DNA of 11,863 nt from Candidatus Omnitrophota bacterium (GCA_023473405.1 JAMCZD010000166.1:3709-15571); one strand, 5' to 3'; shown: positions 4,949 through 11,863, counted from the first letter of the stretch. Notes: generated from the sequence alone by a model not told the origin. Numbers and translations are program-made.

Positions 4949-6073
4949 ATGAATGGTTCGGAATCAAAAGCCACCGCCGAAGTCGAACAGTCCGCCGATT
5001 CCGTCCTGCTCAAGGTCGGCGGCACATGGCGTCTGACGGAGACTCTCCCGCATTTGGACGAGGTTTTGCCTCGCGAGCCGGCTGGCCGTCAACTCAAGGT
5101 CATACCGGTCGACCTGGTCGAGTGGGATAGTTCCCTGCCGATCTTTCTGCTGCGCGTTCGCTCCTGGTGCCGCGAGCGCAACACGGAATTGCGCCTCGAT
5201 GCCCTCCCAAACGCGCTGACCCGGCTCTTCCTTCTCATTGCGGAGAGCGAGGAGCAAGCGCCTGCCGGCAATTCCATCGAACCGCGGGCCCATTCCTTGC
5301 TGCGCAGCATCCGGAAGATCCTTTCTAACTGGAGCGACTCCATTCGGTTCATCGGCGAATGCGCAACCGGAACGATTGAAGTCCCGACCGACCCGCGACA
5401 CTTTTCCTGGAGAGATTTTTTCGTGGAAATGGTCGAGGCGGGACCAAAGGCCATGCCCATCATCGGCCTGCTCAGCTTTTTGATCGGCGTCACCTTTGCT
5501 TTCGAAACCGCCACGCAATTGCGTCAATTCGGCGCCCAAATTTATGTGATCGACGGAGTGGGCGTTGCGGTGGTCCGCCAGATCGGACCAATTATCGCCG
5601 CGGTAGTGCTCGCCGGGAGAACGGGCGCGGCCTTCGCCGCCCACATTGCCAACATGAAACTGGGCGGGGAAATTGATGCCTTGGAAATGCTCGGCGTCTC
5701 CCCGATCACCTTTCTGGTTCTGCCAAGATTGGCCGCGCTATTTCTCATGATGCCGCTGATAACGCTCTACTCGGACTTCCTCGGCATCCTGGGCGGCCTG
5801 ATCGTCACGGTATCCATGATCAACATCCCCGGCATCGAGTTCTGGGATAAATTGAAAACCGCCGTTAGCCTCACCGACGTCAACATAGGCATCGTCAAAG
5901 GCCTCGTCTTCGGCTTGCTGGTCGGGCTGTCCGGAACCTTGCACGGCTTGCAGAGTGAACGCAGTTCGTTGGGCGTCGGCCACGCAGTAACCGCGGCCGT
6001 GGTGGTCGGCATCACGGCCATCATCATCGCCAACGCCTTGTTCTCTCCCATTCTGAACAACCTTGGATTCTGA
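4949..6073 (+). CDS. mlaE: MlaE-family lipid ABC transporter permease with N-terminal STAS-like domain
   Basis: The protein has 374 residues, longer than the about 260 of E. coli MlaE. The extra N-terminal part (about 15-100: ADSVLLKVGGTWRLTETLP, then IPVDLVEWDSSLPIFLLRVRSWC and LRLDALPNALTRLF) looks like a STAS/MlaB domain fused to the permease. The permease begins near 155 (FFVEMVEAGPKAMPIIGLL) and carries the family signature at 213-252: GPIIAAVVLAGRTGAAFAAH followed by EIDALEMLGVSP. Hydrophobic segments are at about 170-187, 204-224, 253-272, 275-292, 313-332 and 346-366. Family knowledge: MlaE forms a dimer with MlaF ATPases and moves phospholipid between membranes. The stop overlaps the mlaF start (TGATG), indicating translational coupling. 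No Shine-Dalgarno is visible before the ATG at 4949; the palindromic repeat ends 13 bases upstream of it. Confidence 0.92.
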   Translation: MNGSESKATAEVEQSADSVLLKVGGTWRLTETLPHLDEVLPREPAGRQLKVIPVDLVEWDSSLPIFLLRVRSWCRERNTELRLDALPNALTRLFLLIAESEEQAPAGNSIEPRAHSLLRSIRKILSNWSDSIRFIGECATGTIEVPTDPRHFSWRDFFVEMVEAGPKAMPIIGLLSFLIGVTFAFETATQLRQFGAQIYVIDGVGVAVVRQIGPIIAAVVLAGRTGAAFAAHIANMKLGGEIDALEMLGVSPITFLVLPRLAALFLMMPLITLYSDFLGILGGLIVTVSMINIPGIEFWDKLKTAVSLTDVNIGIVKGLVFGLLVGLSGTLHGLQSERSSLGVGHAVTAAVVVGITAIIIANALFSPILNNLGF

Positions 6074-6849
6074 TGAATGCTGAGCAGGACCGCAATCCTC
6101 ACGCCATCGCCATCGAAGTGGAAGACCTGAATTGCCGCTACGACGCCGAAGTCGTCCTCAACAACATCACCTTCTCCGTCAAACACAATGAAATCTTTTT
6201 CGTGGCCGGGCGCAGCGGTTGCGGCAAGACCACCCTGCTCCGCCATCTGGTCGGTTTGCTGCACCCGTTTCAGGGCCGAATAGCTTATTTCGGCCGGGAT
6301 TTTACCCGCGCCAACGCCACTGAGCGTCGCGAATTCACCAAGTCTTTCGGTGTCTTGTTCCAGAACAACGCGCTCTGGACGGACATGTCATTGCTCGAAA
6401 ACGTGTCCCTCCCGCTGGTTCTGCATACGCAACTCTCCCGTGATATCCGCACCGAGATCGTTGCATTGAAATTGGCCCAGGTCGGCCTGGCTGGTTACCA
6501 GGACCGCTTCCCCCGAGAACTCAGCGGCGGAATGCAAAAGCGGGCCGCACTGGCCCGGGCTCTCGCGTTGGATCCCGATATTCTCTTCTTCGATGAACCA
6601 ACAGCCGGCTTGGACCCCATCACGGCCCAGCAAATTGACCACCTCATCGTGCAAGTCCGCGAAACTGTCGGCGCCACCGTTGTGGTGGTCTCGCATTCCC
6701 TTTCCAGCATCTTCCACATCGCCGACCGGATGATCCTGCTCGATCCTGAGTCCAAAGGGATCATCGCTTCCGGGGCCCCGGCCGAGCTTGTGAAGTCGAG
6801 TGGAAATCCCAAGGTGATCGAGTTCCTTAAGCGCGACTTGGGGGATTAA
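6073..6849 (+). CDS. mlaF: MlaF-family lipid ABC transporter ATP-binding protein
   Basis: The protein has 258 residues, normal length for a stand-alone ABC ATPase. Walker A is GRSGCGKTT (46-54), the Q-loop glutamine is Gln97 in FGVLFQNNALW, the ABC signature is LSGGMQKRAALARAL (150-164), Walker B is DILFFDEPTAGLDP (169-182) with catalytic Glu175, and the H-loop histidine is His208 in VVVSHSL. The FQNNALW and LSGGMQKR variants are typical of the MCE-associated ATPases (MlaF/Ttg2A). It acts on the cytoplasmic face, powering the MlaE permease. Its ATG overlaps the mlaE stop by one base. All catalytic residues are present, so it should be active. Confidence 0.95.
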   Translation: MNAEQDRNPHAIAIEVEDLNCRYDAEVVLNNITFSVKHNEIFFVAGRSGCGKTTLLRHLVGLLHPFQGRIAYFGRDFTRANATERREFTKSFGVLFQNNALWTDMSLLENVSLPLVLHTQLSRDIRTEIVALKLAQVGLAGYQDRFPRELSGGMQKRAALARALALDPDILFFDEPTAGLDPITAQQIDHLIVQVRETVGATVVVVSHSLSSIFHIADRMILLDPESKGIIASGAPAELVKSSGNPKVIEFLKRDLGD

Positions 6850-6855
6850 AAAGTA

Positions 6856-6885
6856 TTGCAAATTCGGCAACGCTCACTTTAAAAT
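6856..6885 (+). promoter_or_regulatory. Possible internal promoter before mlaD
   Basis: TTGCAA (6856-6861) and TAAAAT (6880-6885) with an 18-base spacer resemble a sigma-70-type promoter (4/6 and 5/6 matches to consensus) in the 47-bp gap between mlaF and mlaD. Transcription would start only a few bases before the GTG at 6897, giving a nearly leaderless mRNA. Candidate only; the gap is AT-rich, so chance similarity is likely. Confidence 0.25.
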
Positions 6886-6896
6886 CAAATTGTCCA

Positions 6897-7838
6897 GTGA
6901 AAATCGGTCTTAATCCTATTATGCTGGGCGCCTTCATCATAGGCGCGGTTGTACTCGCCATTGTGGCTCTGCTGGGCTTTGGCTCGACGAATCTCTTCCA
7001 GCCAACGGGACACTTTGTTTTCTACCTGCTGAACTCCGCACAAGGCGTAGGCAACGGAACGGCGGTTGATCTCGACGGCGTTCTTGTGGGACAGGTGGAT
7101 AGGGTTCGTGTCTACTACGACGCCCGGGCCCGGCAGTCCTTCGTAGGCGTCGTCTGCCAGATTCGCCGCAATGTCCTCACCGATATCCAGGGCCACCGGA
7201 TTCAACTCACCGATGAACGAGTCCTGCGAAGCCTGATCACCAATGGCCTCGTCGCCCGGGTCCAAACCGCCGGCATCGTCGGCGCCAAGTTCGTCGAACT
7301 CGGCTTCCACGACCCTTCCAGCCTGCCGCCCCCGTCCGGCATTCCCAGTTCGGAATATCCCATTGTGCCCACCCTGCCTTCAACTTTCTCCGAGGTGACC
7401 GAAACCATCCCGCAAATCCTGACCGAGCTCCGCAAGACCGACCTGCCGGGCATTGCTCAGCGACTGAAGGAAGTGCTCGAGGTGACCCGGGTTCAGATTG
7501 CCGAGCTCCAGACGAATCGGCTCACCGCCCATATCTCTTCCGCCGCTGAATCGCTCGATAAATTCATTACCTCTCCCGAGCTTCACGGGGCCGTCGCTCA
7601 TGTCCAGAGCGCGGCATCCGGTTTCCGGGGGTTGATAGCCGATATCGACGCGCAGGTCGCTCCGCTTGGCACCAATATCAACGCCACGCTCGGCTCGTTT
7701 AACCAGACATCGCGGAACCTCCAGGACTTCCTGACCTTGCGCAACCAGTACTTTGGAGGCACATTCTGTGGGAGAACAAACACACGATCTGATGAATCAA
7801 CTCGACCAGACCGCTCGCACCATTCAGAACCTGGCTGA
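6897..7838 (+). CDS. mlaD: MlaD family MCE-domain protein, C-terminus disrupted by a frameshift
   Basis: The frame from the GTG at 6897 encodes 313 residues. One N-terminal membrane anchor (about 8-28, MLGAFIIGAVVLAIVALLGF) is followed by an MCE domain (about 38-138) with the usual GVGNGTAVDLDGVLVGQVDRVRV and a closing GIVGAKFVELGF. A long helical region follows (about 164-280) with alternating polar and hydrophobic residues (IPQILTELRKTDLPGIAQRL, AAESLDKFITSPEL). By family knowledge, MCE subunits form a hexameric periplasmic ring or needle passing phospholipid to or from the MlaEF core. After Gln284 the frame enters the 27-bp repeat and then 29 residues of unrelated, Arg/Thr/Ser-rich sequence. 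The expected C-terminal sequence lies in the +1 frame just downstream. The MCE ring and most of the helix remain, so the product could still work. GTG is chosen because MKIGLNPIMLGAF fits the family start. Confidence 0.85.
   Translation: MKIGLNPIMLGAFIIGAVVLAIVALLGFGSTNLFQPTGHFVFYLLNSAQGVGNGTAVDLDGVLVGQVDRVRVYYDARARQSFVGVVCQIRRNVLTDIQGHRIQLTDERVLRSLITNGLVARVQTAGIVGAKFVELGFHDPSSLPPPSGIPSSEYPIVPTLPSTFSEVTETIPQILTELRKTDLPGIAQRLKEVLEVTRVQIAELQTNRLTAHISSAAESLDKFITSPELHGAVAHVQSAASGFRGLIADIDAQVAPLGTNINATLGSFNQTSRNLQDFLTLRNQYFGGTFCGRTNTRSDESTRPDRSHHSEPG
7742..7768 (+). repeat. 27-bp dispersed repeat, copy 2 (inside mlaD)
   Basis: This is identical over 27 bases to 4804-4830. It begins at the codons for RNQ of mlaD and ends at CATTCTG, right before the sequence in which the lost frame resumes. 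In the mlaD frame it reads approximately NQYFGGTF. Because the same sequence also occurs in a non-coding spacer, it is likely an inserted repeat rather than native mlaD sequence. Confidence 0.85.
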
Positions 7839-7902
7839 TTTCCTGGAACGGCATCCAAACGCGCTCATCACGGGTCGAGCACGCCAACCAACCACACCTT
7901 GA
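7771..7902 (+). pseudogene. Displaced C-terminal coding segment of mlaD (+1 frame)
   Basis: From 7771 the +1 frame relative to mlaD reads GEQTHDLMNQLDQ, then TARTIQNLADFLERHPNALI, then TGRARQPTTP and TGA at 7900-7902. A leucine-rich helix ending 'L.DFLERHPNALI.G' is the standard C-terminus of MCE/MlaD proteins, so this is the original end of mlaD. It ends 4 bases before the next gene, the tight spacing expected in an intact operon. It is not translated from the mlaD start unless a frameshift occurs; re-initiation at ATG 7792 would give a 36-residue fragment. A single-base sequence error between the repeat and 7771 is the main alternative. Confidence 0.75.
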
Positions 7903-7906
7903 GATT

Positions 7907-8605
7907 ATGAATATGGTCCTCCTCACTTCCGTTGCGTCTCCCGCCCGGCTCATGACATCCGCGAAGTGGACGGCTTTATGCCTGGTATTGTTTGCCGGTG
8001 GTTGCGCCTTCCTCAAACCGGCTCAAAGCGAAACCCAATACTACCTTCTCAGCTCGACCAGCCTCGCCGCCCCTCCGGGTAATACCAATACAATACCGGC
8101 TTCGTTCGAAGTCCGCCTGCGGCCCATTGAGGCGGCCGATTACCTTCAAACCAAGGACATCGCCGTCCGCACCGGAACGAACGAGATACATTTCGCCCTG
8201 TTCCACCGGTGGGCTGAGCCGATCGATGCCGGTGTCGGCCGTGTCTTGGCCGAGAACCTGCAATCCTCCACCCTCATTCGAAATGTCCTTACGGACCGAG
8301 CTGTCCCGACAGACCGCCAGGCCTATACCTTCTACATCCGCGTCCTCGCCTTCGAAGGAAATGTGAACGGCCACCGCGGTTCAGCCTCGTTCGAGGCCGC
8401 GTGGGAACTTGCCGGCCCCAGCCTTCAAGTACTCGCTAACGGCGTCTTCCGCGCGCCCCCAACCGTATGGAATCCCGACCGCTACGGGCAACTCGCCCAC
8501 CAGCTTAGCTCTGCCCTCGGCGATTTCAGCCGTTTCCTGCTCGAAGTCATGATCACGCATGCCGCCCCGGCCTCACCCCCGCAGGCAAGCCCTGGAGGAG
8601 CGTAA
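7907..8605 (+). CDS. ABC-type transport auxiliary lipoprotein (PqiC-like)
   Basis: The translation has 232 residues. A hydrophobic stretch (WTALCLVLFAGGC) ends in a lipobox-like AGGC with Cys33 as the lipidation site, so the mature protein is probably anchored to a membrane, most likely the outer. The mature start, FLKPAQSETQYYLLSS, followed by FEVRLRPIEAADYLQTKDIAVRTGTNEIHF and HRWAEPIDAGVGRVLAENL, matches the ABC_trans_aux (formerly DUF330, PqiC) family. In PqiABC, PqiC is the lipoprotein partner of an MCE needle, consistent with its place directly after mlaD. The start could be ATG 7907, 7913 or 7952; the last gives the most canonical lipoprotein signal (MTSAKWTALCLVLFAGGC), while 7907 gives tight coupling to mlaD. 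The C-terminal Ala/Pro-rich tail is of no known role. Confidence 0.85.
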   Translation: MNMVLLTSVASPARLMTSAKWTALCLVLFAGGCAFLKPAQSETQYYLLSSTSLAAPPGNTNTIPASFEVRLRPIEAADYLQTKDIAVRTGTNEIHFALFHRWAEPIDAGVGRVLAENLQSSTLIRNVLTDRAVPTDRQAYTFYIRVLAFEGNVNGHRGSASFEAAWELAGPSLQVLANGVFRAPPTVWNPDRYGQLAHQLSSALGDFSRFLLEVMITHAAPASPPQASPGGA

Positions 8606-8665
8606 TGGATCGTGGCGAGCGTAAAGGCCTGTAAAGCATAATTCATAATTAACCAGTAGTGTTTT

Positions 8666-8689
8666 CCCCCAAGCGTGCTTAGGGGTTTT
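8666..8689 (+). terminator. Rho-independent terminator after the MCE operon
   Basis: CCCCCAAGCGTGCTTAGGGG folds with CCCC pairing to GGGG and AAG to CTT around a CGTG loop, with one C-A mismatch, and is followed directly by TTTT. It lies 60 bp after the lipoprotein stop and before the nuo genes, so it separates the two operons. Confidence 0.65.
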
Positions 8690-8754
8690 CCTTACTGTAA
8701 GATTAGGGGGAACTCCGATTGAAGAGCGGTTGGTATGGATGCAATATTACCAAG

Positions 8755-9171
8755 ATGAACTTGCCGGTCCAAGAATCCCCTACCCTATGGCCGCTGGCGG
8801 TTTACTTCGGCGCGGTCTTGGTAATCGTTGCCGGCATGATCGGCGGCTCTTATGTGCTGGGCCAGCGGCACCAGGAGCGGGCCACGGGCGAACCTTTCGA
8901 GTCCGGCATCGTGCCTACCGGGTCGGCCCGACTGCGGCTTTCGGCCAATTTCTATCTGATGGCGATGTTCTTCGTGGTGTTCGACGTGGAAGCCGTATTT
9001 CTATTTGCTTGGGCGCTAGCGGCTCGCCAGGCCGGTTGGCCGGGTTACCTCGAGATGGTGGTCTTTGCCGGCATCCTGTTGGCGGCGGTAATATACCTGT
9101 GGCGCATTGGCGCCCTGGACCCGGCCAGGAGACAAACCAAACTCCCAACTCGAAGTCAGGAGAAAGGATAA
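8755..9171 (+). CDS. nuoA: NADH-quinone oxidoreductase subunit A
   Basis: From ATG 8755 the protein has 138 residues (E. coli NuoA 147). It has three membrane segments, about 10-34, 67-89 and 100-118. The conserved motifs are PFESGIVPTGSARLRLSANF between the first and second, and FFVVFDVEAVFLFAWAL in the second, with the acidic Asp/Glu pair (FDVE) conserved in this subunit and near the quinone-channel side of complex I. The third segment ends YLWRIGALD, as in E. coli. The frame is open upstream to a TTG at 8719, which has AGGGGG 8 bases before it and would add 12 residues. I prefer the ATG because it leaves a normal short N-terminus before the first membrane segment, but the TTG cannot be excluded. 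First gene of the nuo operon; nuoB follows after 8 bp. Confidence 0.92.
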   Translation: MNLPVQESPTLWPLAVYFGAVLVIVAGMIGGSYVLGQRHQERATGEPFESGIVPTGSARLRLSANFYLMAMFFVVFDVEAVFLFAWALAARQAGWPGYLEMVVFAGILLAAVIYLWRIGALDPARRQTKLPTRSQEKG

Positions 9172-9179
9172 GACCGAGC

Positions 9180-9818
9180 ATGCGATGGACCCTGACCCAC
9201 CCCTCATCCCCGCCGGCTCGAGCCGAAGAAAACGCTTCAATGGAAGATGCCGTGCGCCGGTCCGTCATCCTGTCGCGCCTCGAAGACTTGCTTGCCTGGG
9301 GCCGCAAGAACTCGATCTGGCCTTACAACTTCGGCCTGTCCTGCTGTTATGTCGAAATGGCCACCAGCCTCACCGCCAAATATGACCTCGCCCGTTTCGG
9401 TGCCGAGGTCATCCGCGGCTCCCCGCGCGAAGCCGATCTCATGGTCATTGCGGGAACTGTCTTCATCAAAATGGCCCCCATCATCAAACGCCTATACGAG
9501 CAAATGATGGAACCGCGCTGGGTCATTTCCATGGGCTCGTGCGCCAACTCAGGCGGGATGTATGACATCTACAGCGTGGTGCAGGGCGTGGACAAATTCA
9601 TGCCGGTGGACCTCTATGTGCCGGGATGCCCGCCGCGTCCGGACGCGTTCATGGAAGGCGTGGTGCTGCTCCGAGAAGCCGTCGGAAAGGAGAAACGCCC
9701 GTTGAGCTGGATGCTCGGACCGCAAGGCGTTATTCGCCCGCCGCCGCCCTCGTTACGCGATCAGAAACGGGCTGAGCGAATGAAATGCACCGAACTGCGT
9801 TCCCCCGATGAAGTCTAG
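9180..9818 (+). CDS. nuoB: NADH-quinone oxidoreductase subunit B
   Basis: The translation from ATG 9180 has 212 residues. It is the subunit carrying cluster N2, the last [4Fe-4S] centre before quinone. The four ligands are visible: adjacent Cys55-Cys56 in FGLSCCYVEM, Cys121 in MGSCANSGG and Cys150 in YVPGCPPRPDA. The motif RGSPREADLMVIAGTVFIKMAP is also typical. The segment GRKNSIWPYNFGLSCC matches the bacterial Nuo branch rather than hydrogenase small subunits. An internal ATG (residue 21, MEDAVRRSV) is an alternative start; the 20 residues before it are Pro/Ser/Ala-rich. The frame extends upstream without a stop, but that part overlaps nuoA. It overlaps the start of nuoCD by 11 bp, indicating coupled translation. 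Confidence 0.95.
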   Translation: MRWTLTHPSSPPARAEENASMEDAVRRSVILSRLEDLLAWGRKNSIWPYNFGLSCCYVEMATSLTAKYDLARFGAEVIRGSPREADLMVIAGTVFIKMAPIIKRLYEQMMEPRWVISMGSCANSGGMYDIYSVVQGVDKFMPVDLYVPGCPPRPDAFMEGVVLLREAVGKEKRPLSWMLGPQGVIRPPPPSLRDQKRAERMKCTELRSPDEV

Positions 9819-11586
9819 CCCCGAAACACCATCTCCTGCCGCCGATTCACCCGAACTACTCGAAGCGATCAAGCGCGAACTGGGCGATACCCAATTCACC
9901 GTTCAACCCACCCAGGACCAAATTTTAACTCTCTGGGTTCCCACAGACCAGGCGGCCCCGCTTCTGAGATTCCTGAAGACGAAAATCGATCGCCCCTTTC
10001 GAACCCTTTATGACCTGACCGCCATCGACGAACGGGTCCGTGAACATCGCCAAGGCCAGCCGGCAAGCGATTTTACTGTCGTTTATCATCTCCTGTCTTA
10101 CGAGCGGAATGCCGATGTCCGCCTTAAGACCGCTTTGCGCGGCGAAAAGCCGTCTCTGCCCACCATAACCGGTCTCTGGCCCGCCGCCAATTGGTACGAA
10201 CTCGAACTCTGGGACATGTTCGGGATTCACGTCGAAGGGCATCCCCACCTGAGGCGCATCCTGATGCCCCCGACCTGGGAAGGACACCCGCTCCGCAAAG
10301 ACCACCCGGCGAGAGCCACCGAGATGGAGCCGGTCAGCCTGCCGGATGCCAGGCAGGACCGCGAGCAGGAGGCGCTCCAATTCAAGCCGGAAGAATGGGG
10401 ACTCAAACGGCAGAGCGAGGACAGCGATTTCATGTTCCTCAATTTGGGTCCGCAGCATCCCGGCACCCATGGCGTATTGCGCATCATTCTCCAGCTCGAT
10501 GGCGAGGAGATCGTCGATGCCATTCCCGATATTGGCTATCACCACCGGGGCGCCGAGAAGATGGGTGAACGCCAATCCTGGCACACGTTCATTCCCTACA
10601 CGGACCGGGTGGATTACCTGGGCGGCGTGATGAACAACCTGGCTTATGTGCTGGCCGTCGAGCGCCTGGCCGGGATCGAGGTGCCGGACCGGGTCAAGGT
10701 CATCCGCGTCATGATGGCCGAGCTTTTCCGGATCGCGAGCCACCTGGTTTGGTATGGCACCTTCGCCCAGGACCTCGGCGCCATGTCTCCCGTTTTCTAC
10801 ATGTTTTACGACCGGGAGCGGATATTTGACATTGTCGCCGCAGTGTGTGGCGGACGCATGCACCCGAGCTGGTTTCGCATCGGGGGCGTGGCGCACGATT
10901 TGCCGAAGGGCTGGGACAAATTGGTGCGCGAGTTCGTTGATTACCTGCCCCGGCAACTCGACGAGTATGACCAGATTGTCATGCGGAACCGCATCTTCAA
11001 GGCGCGCACCCAGGGTGTCGGCAGCTATACACTTGATCAGGCAATCGAATGGGGCGTCACCGGGCCCGGCCTCCGCGCCTGCGGCTTCGAATGGGACTTC
11101 CGTAAGAAACGGCCTTACTCCGGCTACGACCAGTTCGAATTCGACATCCCCACGGCCAGGCACGGCGATTGCTATGATCGCGCTCTGGTCCGCGTCGAGG
11201 AAATGCGGCAGAGCCTCCGGATCATCCGGCAATGTCTCAAGAACATGCCCGACGGATCTTATAAGGCCAAACACCCGCTGGCCACACCGCCCCTCAAGGA
11301 ACGTACCATGCACGACATCGAAACGCTTATCACTCATTTCCTCAGCGTCGGTTGGGGACCAGTAATTCCGCCCGGTGAGGCCTTTGTCGGCATCGAAGCC
11401 ACCAAGGGCAACAACGGCTACTACCTGGTCAGCGATGGCGGCACAATGTCCTATCGCACCCGGATTCGCACCCCATCGTTCCCGCACCTGCAAATGATCC
11501 CGTTAATCAGCCGGGGCGCATTGGTCCCGGACCTGTTGTCCCTGTTGGGGAGCATCGATTTTGTGTTGGCGGACGTGGACCGCTGA
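9808..11586 (+). CDS. nuoC: NADH-quinone oxidoreductase fused subunit C/D
   Basis: 592 residues, close to E. coli NuoCD (600). Residues about 20-175 are the NuoC (30 kDa) domain, with NWYELELWDMFGIHVEGHPH, RRILMPPTWEGHPLRKDHPA. A linker near 176-205 leads to the NuoD (49 kDa) domain: FLNLGPQHPGTHGV (210-223), PDIGYHHRGAEKMGERQSWH (240-259), YTDRVDYLGGVMNN (264-277), FRIGGVAHDLPKGW (356-369) and a C-terminus SIDFVLADVDR. By family knowledge the HG of THGV (His221) and Tyr270 lie in the quinone-headgroup pocket. Many segments match E. coli NuoCD nearly word for word, for example GYHHRGAEKMGERQSWH and TMSYRTR.RTPSF. Fusion of C and D is known from enterobacteria and some other lineages. It overlaps nuoB by 11 bp, and nuoE follows after 34 bp. 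Confidence 0.97.
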   Translation: MKSSPETPSPAADSPELLEAIKRELGDTQFTVQPTQDQILTLWVPTDQAAPLLRFLKTKIDRPFRTLYDLTAIDERVREHRQGQPASDFTVVYHLLSYERNADVRLKTALRGEKPSLPTITGLWPAANWYELELWDMFGIHVEGHPHLRRILMPPTWEGHPLRKDHPARATEMEPVSLPDARQDREQEALQFKPEEWGLKRQSEDSDFMFLNLGPQHPGTHGVLRIILQLDGEEIVDAIPDIGYHHRGAEKMGERQSWHTFIPYTDRVDYLGGVMNNLAYVLAVERLAGIEVPDRVKVIRVMMAELFRIASHLVWYGTFAQDLGAMSPVFYMFYDRERIFDIVAAVCGGRMHPSWFRIGGVAHDLPKGWDKLVREFVDYLPRQLDEYDQIVMRNRIFKARTQGVGSYTLDQAIEWGVTGPGLRACGFEWDFRKKRPYSGYDQFEFDIPTARHGDCYDRALVRVEEMRQSLRIIRQCLKNMPDGSYKAKHPLATPPLKERTMHDIETLITHFLSVGWGPVIPPGEAFVGIEATKGNNGYYLVSDGGTMSYRTRIRTPSFPHLQMIPLISRGALVPDLLSLLGSIDFVLADVDR

Positions 11587-11620
11587 GGGGGGTTGAAACA
11601 GTCCATACATCAATCATGCC

Positions 11621-11863
11621 ATGTTAACCGAGGCTGAAAGAAGCGAGATCGAAGCCGAGTTTGGCCATTATGCGACCAAGCAGGCGGTGTCGATCGAAGC
11701 GCTGAAAGTAGTCCAGCGGCATCGCGGCTGGGTCACGGACGAGGCGCTCCGGGACGTGGCGGCACTGCTCGGGATGTCACCGGATGAACTGGAAAATGTT
11801 GCCACCTTTTACAATTTGATTTTCAGGAAACCGGTTGGCAGACACGTGATCCTGATCTGCAAC
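11621..11863 (+). CDS. nuoE: NADH-quinone oxidoreductase subunit E (N-terminal part, cut by window edge)
   Basis: 81 codons are present and the frame is open at the end of the window. The sequence matches E. coli NuoE: SIEALKVVQRHRGWV (25-39), VATFYNLIFRKPVGRHVILI (60-79), then Cys80, the first ligand of the [2Fe-2S] cluster N1a; the other three lie beyond the window. NuoE is the thioredoxin-fold partner of NuoF in the NADH-oxidising module. The start ATG 11621 is 34 bp after nuoCD. The gap holds no clear Shine-Dalgarno, only a GAGGGGGG run about 30 bases upstream. The gene order A-B-CD-E is that of the standard nuo operon, so nuoF and nuoG are expected next. Confidence 0.93.
   Translation, partial: MLTEAERSEIEAEFGHYATKQAVSIEALKVVQRHRGWVTDEALRDVAALLGMSPDELENVATFYNLIFRKPVGRHVILICN

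Noticed and set aside
4964..5644. A 226-codon minus-strand frame opposite mlaE
   Set aside because: It is antisense to the well-supported mlaE reading frame and has no family resemblance.
8730..9179. A 150-codon upstream extension of nuoB
   Set aside because: The frame is open but overlaps nuoA throughout and encodes low-quality Arg/Gly-rich sequence; the conserved NuoB region begins after 9180.
9925..11493. A 522-codon open frame on the minus strand opposite nuoCD
   Set aside because: It lies entirely antisense to a very well conserved nuoCD. Its translation resembles no family and has the His/Asp/Ala-rich look of a GC-skewed complementary frame.

Overview
This looks like ordinary chromosomal DNA from a Gram-negative bacterium with a double membrane. 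Evidence for the outer membrane is an MCE/Mla-type lipid transport operon with a lipoprotein. The fairly GC-rich coding sequence, starts with little Shine-Dalgarno signal, and spacers filled with short GC-rich repeats (GGAGCGT/ACGCTCC) lead me to guess a Verrucomicrobiota-like organism (Pedosphaera/Limisphaerales type). That assignment is inference; the window holds no rRNA or other decisive marker.

Layout. (1) 1-982: the last codons of a LuxR/NarL-type response regulator (+), then two minus-strand genes that probably form one unit: a secreted PRC-barrel protein followed by a 53-residue DUF1328/YtjA-type membrane peptide. Two palindromes lie upstream of the PRC-barrel gene and one hairpin lies between the two genes. 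(2) 1277-1888: a membrane-anchored transglutaminase-like protein, with a sigma-54-like -24/-12 sequence just upstream. (3) 2247-3380: a site-2-type zinc metalloprotease with two C-terminal CBS domains, followed by a repeat-filled spacer. (4) 3671-4735: an AI-2E/PerM-family membrane protein, followed by a second repeat-bearing spacer. (5) 4949-8605: an MCE lipid-transport operon in the order mlaE (with an N-terminal STAS-like domain), mlaF, mlaD and a PqiC-like lipoprotein, closed by a hairpin plus T-tract terminator. (6) 8755 to the window end: the start of an NADH:quinone oxidoreductase (complex I) operon, nuoA-nuoB-nuoCD (fused)-nuoE (cut by the window edge). The fused CD subunit closely resembles the enterobacterial form.

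How the genes work together. MlaE (permease), MlaF (ATPase), MlaD (inner-membrane-anchored MCE periplasmic subunit) and the lipoprotein make up one phospholipid transporter between inner and outer membrane. NuoA, B, CD and E are the membrane-arm base, the N2 Fe-S subunit, the quinone-site subunit and part of the NADH-oxidising module of complex I.

The observation most worth checking is a 27-bp sequence present twice and identical in both places. One copy is in the spacer before mlaE. The other sits inside the 3' end of mlaD, exactly where the reading frame breaks. The expected MlaD C-terminus (ending ...LERHPNALITGR...) continues in the +1 frame directly after the repeat. This looks like insertion of a small dispersed repeat into a coding gene. 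I found no CRISPR array, tRNA, rRNA, transposase or clear defence system, and no strong evidence of a wholly new multi-gene system.
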